Below, piece after piece: positions 43,542-51,977 of a DNA stretch of 64,000 nucleotides (positions are counted from its first letter, which is position 1; each line of letters opens with the position of its first letter). The stretch comes from Candidatus Aminicenantota bacterium (GTDB lineage Bacteria > Acidobacteriota > Aminicenantia > Aminicenantales > UBA8522), in NCBI GenBank assembly GCA_017886205.1, contig JAFNEO010000057.1, forward strand, positions 1-64,000, given 5' to 3'. The notes beneath the pieces were generated by a model, which was not told the DNA's origin, did no database searches, and saw only the letters and a program-made list of their open reading frames with translations. Position numbers and translations under genes: made by a program.

Positions 43542-44024
43542 TCAGGGGCCCTTCCGGACGGCCCCGGGACGGGTGGAAAAGCTGACGAAAAACTTGGCCG
43601 TGTTCTTGACGCACCAGCCCTCTTCGCGAGACCGGGCGAAATATCTGACCCGTCCTTCCAGTATATGGCTCCCCTTCTTGGCTTCCAGGCTGATGGTGAA
43701 TGGGATCCGGATGGCCTTCTCGAGGTCGAGCGACTCTTCTTCCTCTCGAACGACGGTTTCGATCTCCAAGTCGGTGGCGGTATAGAAATTCTTGGGGAAG
43801 TTGACCTCGGCGCAGGGCTTGAACTCGATCGTGAAATCCGGCTGCGGGCTGACGGCGATGCCTTCGTGGAGACTGAGCTTCAAGAGAACCGCTCCCTCCT
43901 CCCCCCGTGAGAGCTTGCGGGGGACGATCGAGGCCTCTATCTTGAGAAAGTCCTCCTGAACAGAAAAAAGACTGAGCAGAGCCAGGCAGAGGGCGCCCGG
44001 CAACCGACGGATTGGACTTGTCAT
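43542..44024 (-). CDS. exported protein resembling the DsbD N-terminal domain
   Basis: 160-residue secreted protein: hydrophobic N-terminus (residues 8-22), then a beta-sandwich-like sequence with KLSLHEGIAVSPQPDF and a C-terminal GWCVKNTAKFFVSF. Layout and the late cysteine recall the thiol:disulfide interchange (DsbD alpha) domain, but only two cysteines are visible and the match is weak. A longer frame reaches 44117 without an RBS; the ATG at 44024 begins the signal peptide. Divergent from fabH. Confidence 0.5.
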   Translation of the reverse strand: MTSPIRRLPGALCLALLSLFSVQEDFLKIEASIVPRKLSRGEEGAVLLKLSLHEGIAVSPQPDFTIEFKPCAEVNFPKNFYTATDLEIETVVREEEESLDLEKAIRIPFTISLEAKKGSHILEGRVRYFARSREEGWCVKNTAKFFVSFSTRPGAVRKGP

Positions 44025-44128
44025 CGGGGCTCCGATTCCACTTTCCACCCGAGGACTATGGTACTCTCGGAAACCGAGCCCGTCAACCCGGATCAAAATC
44101 TCGCCTTTATTTTTCAAAATTCATCCAT

Positions 44129-44134
44129 TATAAT
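44129..44134 (+). promoter_or_regulatory. consensus -10 box before fabH
   Basis: Perfect TATAAT, with only a weak TTTATT (44106-44111) at 17-nt distance. It lies 13 nt before the ATG at 44148, so the leader would be about 7 nt. Confidence 0.4.
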
Positions 44135-44147
44135 GGGGGCCATTGCC

Positions 44148-45149
44148 ATGAACAGACGAACGATCATCACCGGAATCGGTCACTTTGTTCCCCCCCGCGT
44201 GGTCACCAACTTCGACCTCGAAAAGCTGATGAACACCTCGGACGAATGGATCCGCCAGAGGTCGGGCATCGTGGAGAGGCGCCACGTCGAGCCCGGAGTC
44301 GGGACTTCGGACCTCGCCTATGAGGCCTCGCGGGTGGCGATCCGAAGCGCCGGCATCGAGAAATCCGAGATCGACCTCATCATCGCCGCCACCCTCTCCC
44401 CCGACCACTATTTTCCCGGCATCGGCGTCCAGGTCCAGGCCAAGCTGGGCCTCGCCCCGATCGGTGCCATCGATATCCGGAATCAGTGCTCCGGTTTCAT
44501 CTACGCCCTCTCGGTGGCCGACCAGTACGTCCGGACGGGCGCCCACAAAAAAATCCTGCTGGTGGCCGCCGAAGTCCAATCGACCAACCTGGATTACTCG
44601 GACAGCGGCCGGGACATGGCTGTTTTGTTCGGAGACGGGGCGGCCGCCCTCATCCTCGAGCCGCACGACCAAAACGACGGCCGGGGCATCTTGTCCACCC
44701 ATCTTTTCGCCGACGGCCGCCATGCCTCCGACCTCTGGTTGGAAAAGCCGAGCTGCCTGGATAAGCCGTGCGTCACCGAAGAGCTGGCCCGGACCAAGAA
44801 GTTCTTCCCTTACATGGACGGCAAGAACGTTTTCAAGAACGCCTCTGAAAAAATGCCGGAAGCGGTCCGGATCGCTCTCCAGCACAACGGCCTTAAGGTG
44901 GAGGACGTCTCTCTGCTCATCCCCCACCAGGCCAACGACCGGATCACCCAGATGGTCGCTCACAACCTCAAGATCCCTCTGGAAAAGGTCATCCGCAACA
45001 TCCACAAATACGGCAACACAACGGCGGCGTCCATCCCCATCGCCCTCGCTGAGTCCATCCAGGAGGGCCGGGTCAAGGCCGGCGATATCATCGTACTGAC
45101 GGCCTTCGGGTCCGGCTACACCTGGGCATCTGCGGTCCTGCGATGGTGA
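44148..45149 (+). CDS. fabH: 3-oxoacyl-ACP synthase III (FabH family)
   Basis: 333-residue ketoacyl-ACP synthase III that condenses acetyl-CoA with malonyl-ACP to start fatty acid synthesis. Catalytic triad seen: C114 in NQCSGF, histidine in PHQANDRI and asparagine in YGNTTAAS. N-terminal GIGHFVPPRVVTNFDL is typical. ATG 44148 chosen; an in-frame ATG at 44133 overlaps the -10 box. A FabH-like enzyme for another acyl starter is possible. Followed by a possible terminator. Confidence 0.88.
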   Translation: MNRRTIITGIGHFVPPRVVTNFDLEKLMNTSDEWIRQRSGIVERRHVEPGVGTSDLAYEASRVAIRSAGIEKSEIDLIIAATLSPDHYFPGIGVQVQAKLGLAPIGAIDIRNQCSGFIYALSVADQYVRTGAHKKILLVAAEVQSTNLDYSDSGRDMAVLFGDGAAALILEPHDQNDGRGILSTHLFADGRHASDLWLEKPSCLDKPCVTEELARTKKFFPYMDGKNVFKNASEKMPEAVRIALQHNGLKVEDVSLLIPHQANDRITQMVAHNLKIPLEKVIRNIHKYGNTTAASIPIALAESIQEGRVKAGDIIVLTAFGSGYTWASAVLRW

Positions 45150-45170
45150 GGCAAAAACTTTCTTGGAATC

Positions 45171-45210
45171 CCTTGCCTTTTTGTGATAGGATTCAGGGCA
45201 AGGAATTTTT
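45171..45210 (+). terminator. possible intrinsic terminator after fabH
   Basis: Arms CCTTGCC (45171-45177) and GGCAAGG (45197-45203) with a 19-nt loop, followed by AATTTTT (45204-45210). Long loop and short stem make it uncertain. Confidence 0.4.
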
Positions 45211-45243
45211 CGGGCCGTGGATTGTATAAATAAGGAGGCTTCT

Positions 45244-47019
45244 ATGCGAAAACCGATCGTTCCTATTTTCCTCTTCGTCTTCGCCTTTGCCTTCCTGGGT
45301 CTGGGCTTTCTCCTCTCCCAGCAGAATCAGGAAGAAGCCAAGTTTCAGAAGGTGATGGACGCCTATCTCGATGCCTACTGGAAATTCTACCCGACTGCGG
45401 CCACCATGGCCGGTTATCACAAATACAATGACAAGCTCGAGGACCTGGGCGAGAATAACATCGAAAAACACCACGAAGAGCTGGACTTGTTCAGCCAGGA
45501 TATGGTGACCAAGGCGGACAAGACCAAGCTCGGCGCCGAGTCCCAGATCGACTACGACATCCTGAGAAACGCCCTGGACCTGGAGCTGATGCGCCATGAG
45601 AACCTCCTCCCCTGGCAATACAACCCCATTTTTTATAATCAGATCTTCATGGACAGCCTCAGGAGCCTCTTAACCAAGGAGTTCGGTCCCCTTGACGCCC
45701 GGATGAAGGCCGCCATCGAAAGGGCGAAAGCCATCCCCGGCCTGGTTAAACAGGCCAAGGCAAACCTTCAAACCCCGCCCCAGATCTATACAGAAACGGC
45801 CATCAAGCAGTTCCCCGGGATCATGGATTTCTACAAGGTTGATGTGCCCAAGCTCATCGAACCGGCGCCGGCCGAGATGAAGTCCCGGTTCCAAGCCGAA
45901 TGGACCAAGGTTGTGGCCGCACTGGAAGACTACCAGTCGTTCCTTCAGACTCAGCTCTTGCCCAAGTCCACGGGCAATTTCCGGCTCGGTGAACAGGCGC
46001 ACTCCCGGCTGCTCACCCTGACCAGCGAGTTCAGCATTCCCGCCCAGGAGCTGGTGGCCCGGGCAAACGCCGACTATAAAAACCTCCGTCGGGAGATGTT
46101 CCTCGTCGGCATCCCCTTTTACCGGATCATGTACCCCAACATCAACCTCGAGCAGCTAACCACCCAGCGCGGTGAAGAGGAAGTCCGCGACGCCGTCATA
46201 CAGGGAGTGTTCGACAAGATCAAGGTCGAGCATCCGACGCGGGAGAACCTCCTCGACCGGGACAAAGCGAACGTCGAAGCGCTCAAGAGTTTCTTCGAAC
46301 AGACGAAGTTCATCGACCTCCCCGACACGGGCCTGATGATCGAACCAATGCCCCTGGCCTGCCGGGGTCTCACTTTAACGAGGCTGCTGGCTCCCGGACC
46401 TTATGAGACGGGCGGCACCTACACCGTCGAAATCAGCCCCCTGCCCGTCGACCTGACGGATGATCAAGCCAAGGATCTATTGGAAGAGTACAACAACTTC
46501 TACTCGCCTTTCTGGGCTGTGCGGAGCATTTACCCGGGCTCGTTCGTGCCCACATTCTTCACTCAGAAATCGGGCTCTCTATTGAGAAAGTTGTATCCCA
46601 ACATGCCGCTCCTCAAAGGATGGCCGGTCTATGTCGAGGAGATGTTGATCTACGGAGGGTTCGGCAACTACGACCTCCGCCAGCGGCTCAACCAGATCAA
46701 GAGCCAGCTCAAGATCGTTATGGACTTCCAGCTCGAGCTCAACATCCATCAGGCGGGGATGACCAAGGAGCAGGCTATCTCCTACATGACCAAGCGCGGA
46801 TTCCAAACGCCAGCCGAGGCCGAATCCAAGTGGAATCGCATCCTGCTCAACCCCTGCGATGCGGCCTATCCATACATCGGCATCCAGGAAATCCGGGACA
46901 TAGAGAAAGACTACAAGAAGATGAAGGGCGAGGCGTTCAGCCAGAAGGAGTTCCTGCAGAAGCTGCTGAGCTACGGTGCGCTGCCCATCCGCCACCTAAA
47001 GGCCAAGCTCGCCCAATAA
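45244..47019 (+). CDS. DUF885-family exported protein
   Basis: 591-residue protein with a signal peptide (about 1-27, cleavage after LLSQQ region) and the DUF885 architecture: all-helical, with FYPTAATMAGYHKYND near the N-terminus and a C-terminal domain with MLIYGGFGNYDLRQRL and the tail PIRHLKAKL. The family is related to M3-like zinc peptidases, but I do not see the canonical HExxH; a peptidase function is only a family-level guess. AAGGAGG RBS precedes the ATG at 45244. A TATAAA (45225-45230) just upstream may be its -10 box. Confidence 0.8.
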   Translation: MRKPIVPIFLFVFAFAFLGLGFLLSQQNQEEAKFQKVMDAYLDAYWKFYPTAATMAGYHKYNDKLEDLGENNIEKHHEELDLFSQDMVTKADKTKLGAESQIDYDILRNALDLELMRHENLLPWQYNPIFYNQIFMDSLRSLLTKEFGPLDARMKAAIERAKAIPGLVKQAKANLQTPPQIYTETAIKQFPGIMDFYKVDVPKLIEPAPAEMKSRFQAEWTKVVAALEDYQSFLQTQLLPKSTGNFRLGEQAHSRLLTLTSEFSIPAQELVARANADYKNLRREMFLVGIPFYRIMYPNINLEQLTTQRGEEEVRDAVIQGVFDKIKVEHPTRENLLDRDKANVEALKSFFEQTKFIDLPDTGLMIEPMPLACRGLTLTRLLAPGPYETGGTYTVEISPLPVDLTDDQAKDLLEEYNNFYSPFWAVRSIYPGSFVPTFFTQKSGSLLRKLYPNMPLLKGWPVYVEEMLIYGGFGNYDLRQRLNQIKSQLKIVMDFQLELNIHQAGMTKEQAISYMTKRGFQTPAEAESKWNRILLNPCDAAYPYIGIQEIRDIEKDYKKMKGEAFSQKEFLQKLLSYGALPIRHLKAKLAQ

Positions 47020-47080
47020 CAAGAGCCCTTTGACTCGCCGGAGATCGGCCGTGATCTCCGGGAGGAGAAACCGTTTCCTG

Positions 47081-47857
47081 ATGGAAATCGCCGACTCCCA
47101 TGCCCATCTGGACATGGCCGAGTTCGACCCGGACCGCGAAGAGGTGGTGCGGCGGGCCTGGGCCGGCGGCGTCAAAGTTCTGCTCTGTCCCATCGACCTG
47201 ACGGCTCCGGAGAGCCTTCCCCGAATTCTCAAGCTTAAGCAGGAATTCTCCTGGGTCTCGGCCGCGGCCGGAATCCATCCCCACCAGGCCAAGGATTTTT
47301 CCCCGTCGCATCTCGAAACGATCCGCAGGCTGGCGAGGGCCGGGAAGATCGCGGCGGTCGGGGAGATCGGGATCGACCACCACTACAACTACTCCCCTGC
47401 TCCGGTCCAGGCCGAGGTCTTTCGGGCTCAGCTCCGCCTGGCCCAGGAGTTGGAGCTTCCCGTCGTCGTCCACAGTAGGGACGCAGGAAAGCAGATTCTG
47501 GAGACAGTTGAGGAGGAAGGGTTCAGCCGCGGAGGCGTGCTCCATTGTTTCACCGAGGACCAGGAGACCGCCGAGCGAATGATCGGGCTGGGTTTCTTCA
47601 TCTCCTTTTCGGGAATCCTAACCTACCCCAACGCGCAAAACCTCAGGGAGATCGCGGCCGGGCTCCCCCTGGAAAAAATCCTCGTAGAAACCGACTCGCC
47701 CTATCTCGTGCCCCAGCCGCTGCGCGGTATCAAGAAGAGGAATGAGCCGCTTTTCGTCATCGAAACGGCCAAGATCTTGGCTGAGCTCAAGACGATCACG
47801 CTGGAGGAGCTGGCCGCCATCACCCTGCGCAACTATCGCTCGGCCTTCAGGGTTTGA
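47081..47857 (+). CDS. TatD-family metal-dependent deoxyribonuclease
   Basis: 258-residue TIM-barrel hydrolase of the TatD family (3'-5' exonuclease or D-aminoacyl-tRNA deacylase activities known). Metal ligands: SHAHLD (HxH, residues 6-11), glutamate in GEIGIDHH, histidines in VVVHSRDA and HCFTED, and aspartate in ETDSPYLVP. Starts at ATG 47081; the TTG at 47030 is less likely. Its last 11 nt overlap the 3' end of the convergent mttB-like gene. Confidence 0.9.
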   Translation: MEIADSHAHLDMAEFDPDREEVVRRAWAGGVKVLLCPIDLTAPESLPRILKLKQEFSWVSAAAGIHPHQAKDFSPSHLETIRRLARAGKIAAVGEIGIDHHYNYSPAPVQAEVFRAQLRLAQELELPVVVHSRDAGKQILETVEEEGFSRGGVLHCFTEDQETAERMIGLGFFISFSGILTYPNAQNLREIAAGLPLEKILVETDSPYLVPQPLRGIKKRNEPLFVIETAKILAELKTITLEELAAITLRNYRSAFRV

Positions 47858-49295
47858 TCGACGAGATGATCCGGCGGAGCTCCTGTTCGAGTTCGGGGTT
47901 AAGCGGGGCGGGTCGGTGAGTCTCGAGAATGCTCTTGGCCTTGTCCCGGGCCCAGTCAGGCGCGCCATCCCTCTTTTTTTCCCAGACGCTGAACGGCCGG
48001 CGGTCCAGGAAGGAGTTCTGCCAGATCTCACGTAGGTGCCGCTTGGTATGGCCGTGGGTCAGGAACGTCCCTCCCGGGCCGACCTCCCGAATAACTTCGA
48101 CGGCCAACGTTTCCTCATTGACGGCGATTCCTTCCATCATCTTGGCGATGATCCCGAAGATCTCGCAGTCCATGATCATCTGGACGAACGACCAGACCGT
48201 GCTCCCGCTCAGCAGACCAACGCCCAGGAGCATGTCCGACATGGCCAATGACGACATGAAAGTGGACAGGGAATTTTCCAGGCCGGCCTGCCAGTTCGGC
48301 TCCTTGGCTCCGGTGGCGAAGGACCCCATCGAAAGCGGGACGCGGTAAAAATCGGCCAGTCGATTGCTGGCCGCGCCGAAAAGAAAATCCTCGGGTCCTC
48401 CCCCCGTGTAGGCGCCCGTCCTGAGGTCCATCACCGTCTGCGCCGCCGCATAAAAGACGGGTGCTCCGGGATAGGCGAGCTCGACGAGGGCTAAGCCGCT
48501 CAACACTTCCGCGTTGGCCACGACGAGGTTTCCGGCCGGGGTCGCCGGCGCGGAAGACGCGGACGAGGCCATGCTCATGAAACCCACGGGGAGGCCGTAT
48601 TCCGCTCCGACCAGGGCAGCGTCGAGGCTGCCGCCATCATGGCCCAGGGGAGAGACAGTGCATTCCATGATCGAGAGCAGAGGACGCCTCCGCAGCGCGT
48701 CTTTTCCTCCGGCGAGGACGGCGGCCATCTCCGCGGCGGCGCGGGCTTCTCTCCCCGAATAGATGCTTTCCGTCTGCACATGCTTGGTCGAGTTCTTCCA
48801 GATGGCCAGAAGCTCGTGGAGGCCGCGCGATTCGGGCGGACAGTCCTGAGCCGAGACAGGAACCCAGTGAAAAGCGACTTCTTCGAGATAATCGGCAACG
48901 CGAGCGATGTTTTCCACATCCTGGAGGACCGACCGGCGTCGTTCCCCGGTGTGGATGTCAATCACTTCGACCCCGCAGCCATCCGTTCCGACGTAGACAT
49001 GATTTCCGTCAAGCGGGAGGTCCAGGACCGAGTTGCGGGCCGCCAAAGTATAGACAGGCGGCGCCTTTTGGAGGGCCTCCTCGATCAGCCGCCCGGGGGC
49101 CCGGACGACCATCGAGCCCGGGTCCACTTCGGCTCCGTGGGATCGCCAGATATCCAGGGCCCTCGGCGAAGGGAATCTGACGCCCACCGATTCGATCACC
49201 CTCAGGCTGGCCCGATGGATCGCATGAACATCTTCCGGGCTGAGGATATTCAAGCTCAGCCGGGGATTGGAGATGGACTTAACTCTCTCACTCAC
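47847..49295 (-). CDS. MttB-superfamily methyltransferase, non-pyrrolysine (downstream copy)
   Basis: 482-residue member of the trimethylamine methyltransferase (MttB) superfamily, TIM-barrel type. Uninterrupted by in-frame TAG, so it belongs to the non-pyrrolysine group that includes MtgB (glycine betaine) and related betaine demethylases. It would move a methyl group from a quaternary amine to a corrinoid protein. GTG start at 49295, AAAGGAG upstream, 4-nt overlap with the APC permease stop. It is the last gene of the corrinoid/CODH run, with its permease immediately before it. Substrate unknown. Confidence 0.85.
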   Translation of the reverse strand: MSERVKSISNPRLSLNILSPEDVHAIHRASLRVIESVGVRFPSPRALDIWRSHGAEVDPGSMVVRAPGRLIEEALQKAPPVYTLAARNSVLDLPLDGNHVYVGTDGCGVEVIDIHTGERRRSVLQDVENIARVADYLEEVAFHWVPVSAQDCPPESRGLHELLAIWKNSTKHVQTESIYSGREARAAAEMAAVLAGGKDALRRRPLLSIMECTVSPLGHDGGSLDAALVGAEYGLPVGFMSMASSASSAPATPAGNLVVANAEVLSGLALVELAYPGAPVFYAAAQTVMDLRTGAYTGGGPEDFLFGAASNRLADFYRVPLSMGSFATGAKEPNWQAGLENSLSTFMSSLAMSDMLLGVGLLSGSTVWSFVQMIMDCEIFGIIAKMMEGIAVNEETLAVEVIREVGPGGTFLTHGHTKRHLREIWQNSFLDRRPFSVWEKKRDGAPDWARDKAKSILETHRPAPLNPELEQELRRIISSIKP

Positions 49296-50737
49296 TGTTC
49301 AACTCCTTTCCCAGGGGATGCGGCGGCCCTCGCCCTCCCTTTCCAATAGAAATAGGCGGGTATTCCCAGGCCCAGCATGAGCAGGCCGAAGAGGGATTTC
49401 TGAGGCTGGGAAATAATGGTGTTGATGAAGATGAAGAGGTTGATCAGGGCAAAAAGGATGGGGACGACGGGGTAGCCCCAGGTCCGGTACGGCCGGGGAA
49501 GATGGGGCCGCTTGCGGCGGAGGACGATGACGGCCAGGCCCGTAGCGCCGAAAAAAATGACCAAAGCAAAAACGACAAATTCATAGAGGTCCCGGTAGGT
49601 CCCGGAGAGACAGAGGAGGCAGGACCAGACCGCCTGCCCGATGAGGGCCTTGGACGGAACACGATAGCGGGGATGGATATAGCTCATGCTGCGGAAGAAA
49701 AGCTTGTCCTCGGCCATGGCCAGGTAGACTCTTGGGGCGAACAGGATATTCGCGCTCAGGCACCCGAATATGGATATGGTGATCGCTCCCGAGATGATCG
49801 AGGTCGCGGTCGGACCGAAGAGCTGGCTCGAGGCCAGCTCACCGACCCGGGCGATTCCGCGCATTCTGTCCACCGGCAGGGCGAGGACGTAGACCACGTT
49901 GACCAGAAGGTAAATAAGGGTGATGCTCAAGGTTCCCAGGAGAAGCCCGAGCGGGATGTTCCGCTCCGGCCTCTTGATCTCCTCTGCCGTGCAGTTGACG
50001 GCATACCAACCATCATAGGTCCAGAGGGCGGCGATCAGGGCCAGCCCGAAAAGAGTGACGGCATGAGGACCGATATCGGAGCCGCCTCGAAAGAGGTCCT
50101 GGACGCTGCTGATCCCGGCCCGTTTTCCCACCGTTAGGCCGAGGACGACCAAGGCCAAGACTGAGCCGATCCGGAGAAAGGTGAAGATGTCCTGGACAAT
50201 CGCTCCGCTCTTGACGCCGAAATAGTTCACTCCGGTCAAAAAGACGATCGTGGCGGCCGCCACGAGCTGCCCGGCCGAGAGAGAATACGGATGCCCAAAG
50301 ACGGTTGTCTTCAGGAGCAAGGTCTGGGTGGACAGGCCGGGGGCAAAATAGCCGAAGTACTCGGCAAAACCGACGGCCAGGGCGGCTATCCCGCCGCCCA
50401 TGATGAACCAGAAAAAACCCCAGCCATACAGATACCCCGCAAACGATCCGTAGGCCTCGCGGATATAGACATATTGGCCGCCCGCCCGGGGATACATCGC
50501 TCCCAGCTCGGCGCAGGACAGGGCTCCCCCGAGCGTGAACAGGCCGCCCACGAGCCAGACCAGCAAGAGCCATCCCGGCGATGACACGTATTCAAGGATA
50601 TACCCCGAGGTCATGAAGATTCCCGACCCGACCACCGCCCCGATGACCAGAAGGGTGGTGTCCAGAAGGTTGAGCCGTCTCAGGAGTTTTGGCTTGTCCG
50701 GGTTTCTTTGTTCGGGGGGCATGGCTGGAGTCGGCAT
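49292..50737 (-). CDS. APC-superfamily permease in the methyltransferase cluster
   Basis: 481-residue inner-membrane transporter with about 12 helices; TM1 carries GAVVGSGIFMTSG (about 36-48). Related to amino acid permeases of the LAT/APC type. Lying between hisC-like and mttB-like genes and overlapping the latter by 4 nt, it probably imports the methylated amino acid or betaine used by the methyltransferases; this is inference from position. RBS GGGAAAG. Distinct from the permease at 2821-4149. Confidence 0.85.
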   Translation of the reverse strand: MPTPAMPPEQRNPDKPKLLRRLNLLDTTLLVIGAVVGSGIFMTSGYILEYVSSPGWLLLVWLVGGLFTLGGALSCAELGAMYPRAGGQYVYIREAYGSFAGYLYGWGFFWFIMGGGIAALAVGFAEYFGYFAPGLSTQTLLLKTTVFGHPYSLSAGQLVAAATIVFLTGVNYFGVKSGAIVQDIFTFLRIGSVLALVVLGLTVGKRAGISSVQDLFRGGSDIGPHAVTLFGLALIAALWTYDGWYAVNCTAEEIKRPERNIPLGLLLGTLSITLIYLLVNVVYVLALPVDRMRGIARVGELASSQLFGPTATSIISGAITISIFGCLSANILFAPRVYLAMAEDKLFFRSMSYIHPRYRVPSKALIGQAVWSCLLCLSGTYRDLYEFVVFALVIFFGATGLAVIVLRRKRPHLPRPYRTWGYPVVPILFALINLFIFINTIISQPQKSLFGLLMLGLGIPAYFYWKGRARAAASPGKGVEQ

Positions 50738-50753
50738 TTAGTCTTTCCCAAGT

Positions 50754-51872
50754 CTAAAGAGCCTGCTCGAGCGCCTTAGCGAAATACTCGTTCTCTTCTT
50801 CGAGCCCGGTCGATACACGGATGCAGTTGGGCAGGCCGAAGGCACGAAGAGGCCGCACGATGATGCCCTTGTGCAGGAGCTTGTCATACAGCTTGTCCAC
50901 CGTTTTTTCTGAGTCCAGTATCATGGTTACAAAATTGGCGTGCGACTCGAGGTACGGGATGCCGAGCCGGCTAAACAGCTCATAATAGACTTTTAGGCCC
51001 AACCGATTGAGCCGGAGTGTCTTTTCTAAAAAATCCGTGTCGTTCATGGCCGCGATCCCGGCCGCTTGCGCCAGATGACTTGGCTCGAAGGTGAGTTTGA
51101 CTTTCATAAGGTTGCCGATCAGGGGTGCTGCGGCGAAGCCGTAGCCGATCCGGACTCCCGCAAGCCCGTAAGCCTTGGAGAAGGTGCGGAGGGTGATGAC
51201 GTTGTCCAGCCGGTACTGCATGGAGTCGGGAAAAACCGGGTCATGATGGGCGAACTCAAAGTAGGCTTCATCCAGGATGACCAGAACGCGGTCGGGGACG
51301 CGTTTCATGAAATCCCGGAATTCACTCACCGTAAAAACCGTGCCCGTCGGGTTATTGGGGTTGGCCAGGTAGATGACCTTTGTCTTGTCGTGGATGCGAT
51401 CGGCGATCGCGCGCAGGTCAAGACGGTAGTCCTTCAGGGGAGCTTCGCTGATCTTTATGCCCCGCGACTGGGCCTGAATCCGGAAGCTGATGAAAGTGTT
51501 GGCCGATGTCAGCGCTTCCTCATCATCCAGAAGAAAGGTGCCCATGATGACGGCGATAATGCCCTCCGAACCGTGCGCGGCGAAGACGTTATCGGTCTTG
51601 ACATCATAGCGCTTGGCCAAGGCCCGGCGCAGGTCATAGAAGTCGGGGCTCGGATAGCGGTTGACGTTGGGCAGGGCGTCCCGCATGGCTTGAAGAGCCT
51701 TCGGGGATGCGCCCAGGGGGTTTTCATTAGAGGCCAGTTTGACGATCTTTTTCAAACCCAGCTCGCGCTGCAGTTCCTCGATCGATTTTCCCGCCCTGTA
51801 AGGCTCCAGCAATTGAATGTGCCTGGGAACTAACGGCTGGGCTGATGTTTCAACCTTACGATGGCTGTTCAT
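50754..51872 (-). CDS. HisC-like aminotransferase (PLP, fold type I)
   Basis: 372-residue aminotransferase of the histidinol-phosphate/aromatic group. PLP lysine in TFSKAYGLAGVRIGY, ASNENPLG at the N-terminus, ANPNNPTGT and DEAYFEF are all present. No other his gene lies near it. Because it sits between an mttB-like and a permease gene in the corrinoid cluster, it may act on the demethylated product of that pathway rather than in histidine synthesis; this is inference. Start at ATG 51872 (TTGGAGA upstream); the frame is open to 51938. Confidence 0.8.
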   Translation of the reverse strand: MNSHRKVETSAQPLVPRHIQLLEPYRAGKSIEELQRELGLKKIVKLASNENPLGASPKALQAMRDALPNVNRYPSPDFYDLRRALAKRYDVKTDNVFAAHGSEGIIAVIMGTFLLDDEEALTSANTFISFRIQAQSRGIKISEAPLKDYRLDLRAIADRIHDKTKVIYLANPNNPTGTVFTVSEFRDFMKRVPDRVLVILDEAYFEFAHHDPVFPDSMQYRLDNVITLRTFSKAYGLAGVRIGYGFAAAPLIGNLMKVKLTFEPSHLAQAAGIAAMNDTDFLEKTLRLNRLGLKVYYELFSRLGIPYLESHANFVTMILDSEKTVDKLYDKLLHKGIIVRPLRAFGLPNCIRVSTGLEEENEYFAKALEQAL

Positions 51873-51977
51873 TCTCCAACTCTCCATCGGTATCCGAAAC
51901 GGATCATCGTGCCCGTTATCGCCGGATGACTTTCCCACAGGCGGCGGGTCCGGAAGATCGAGTCCCGGGGGTCTCGC

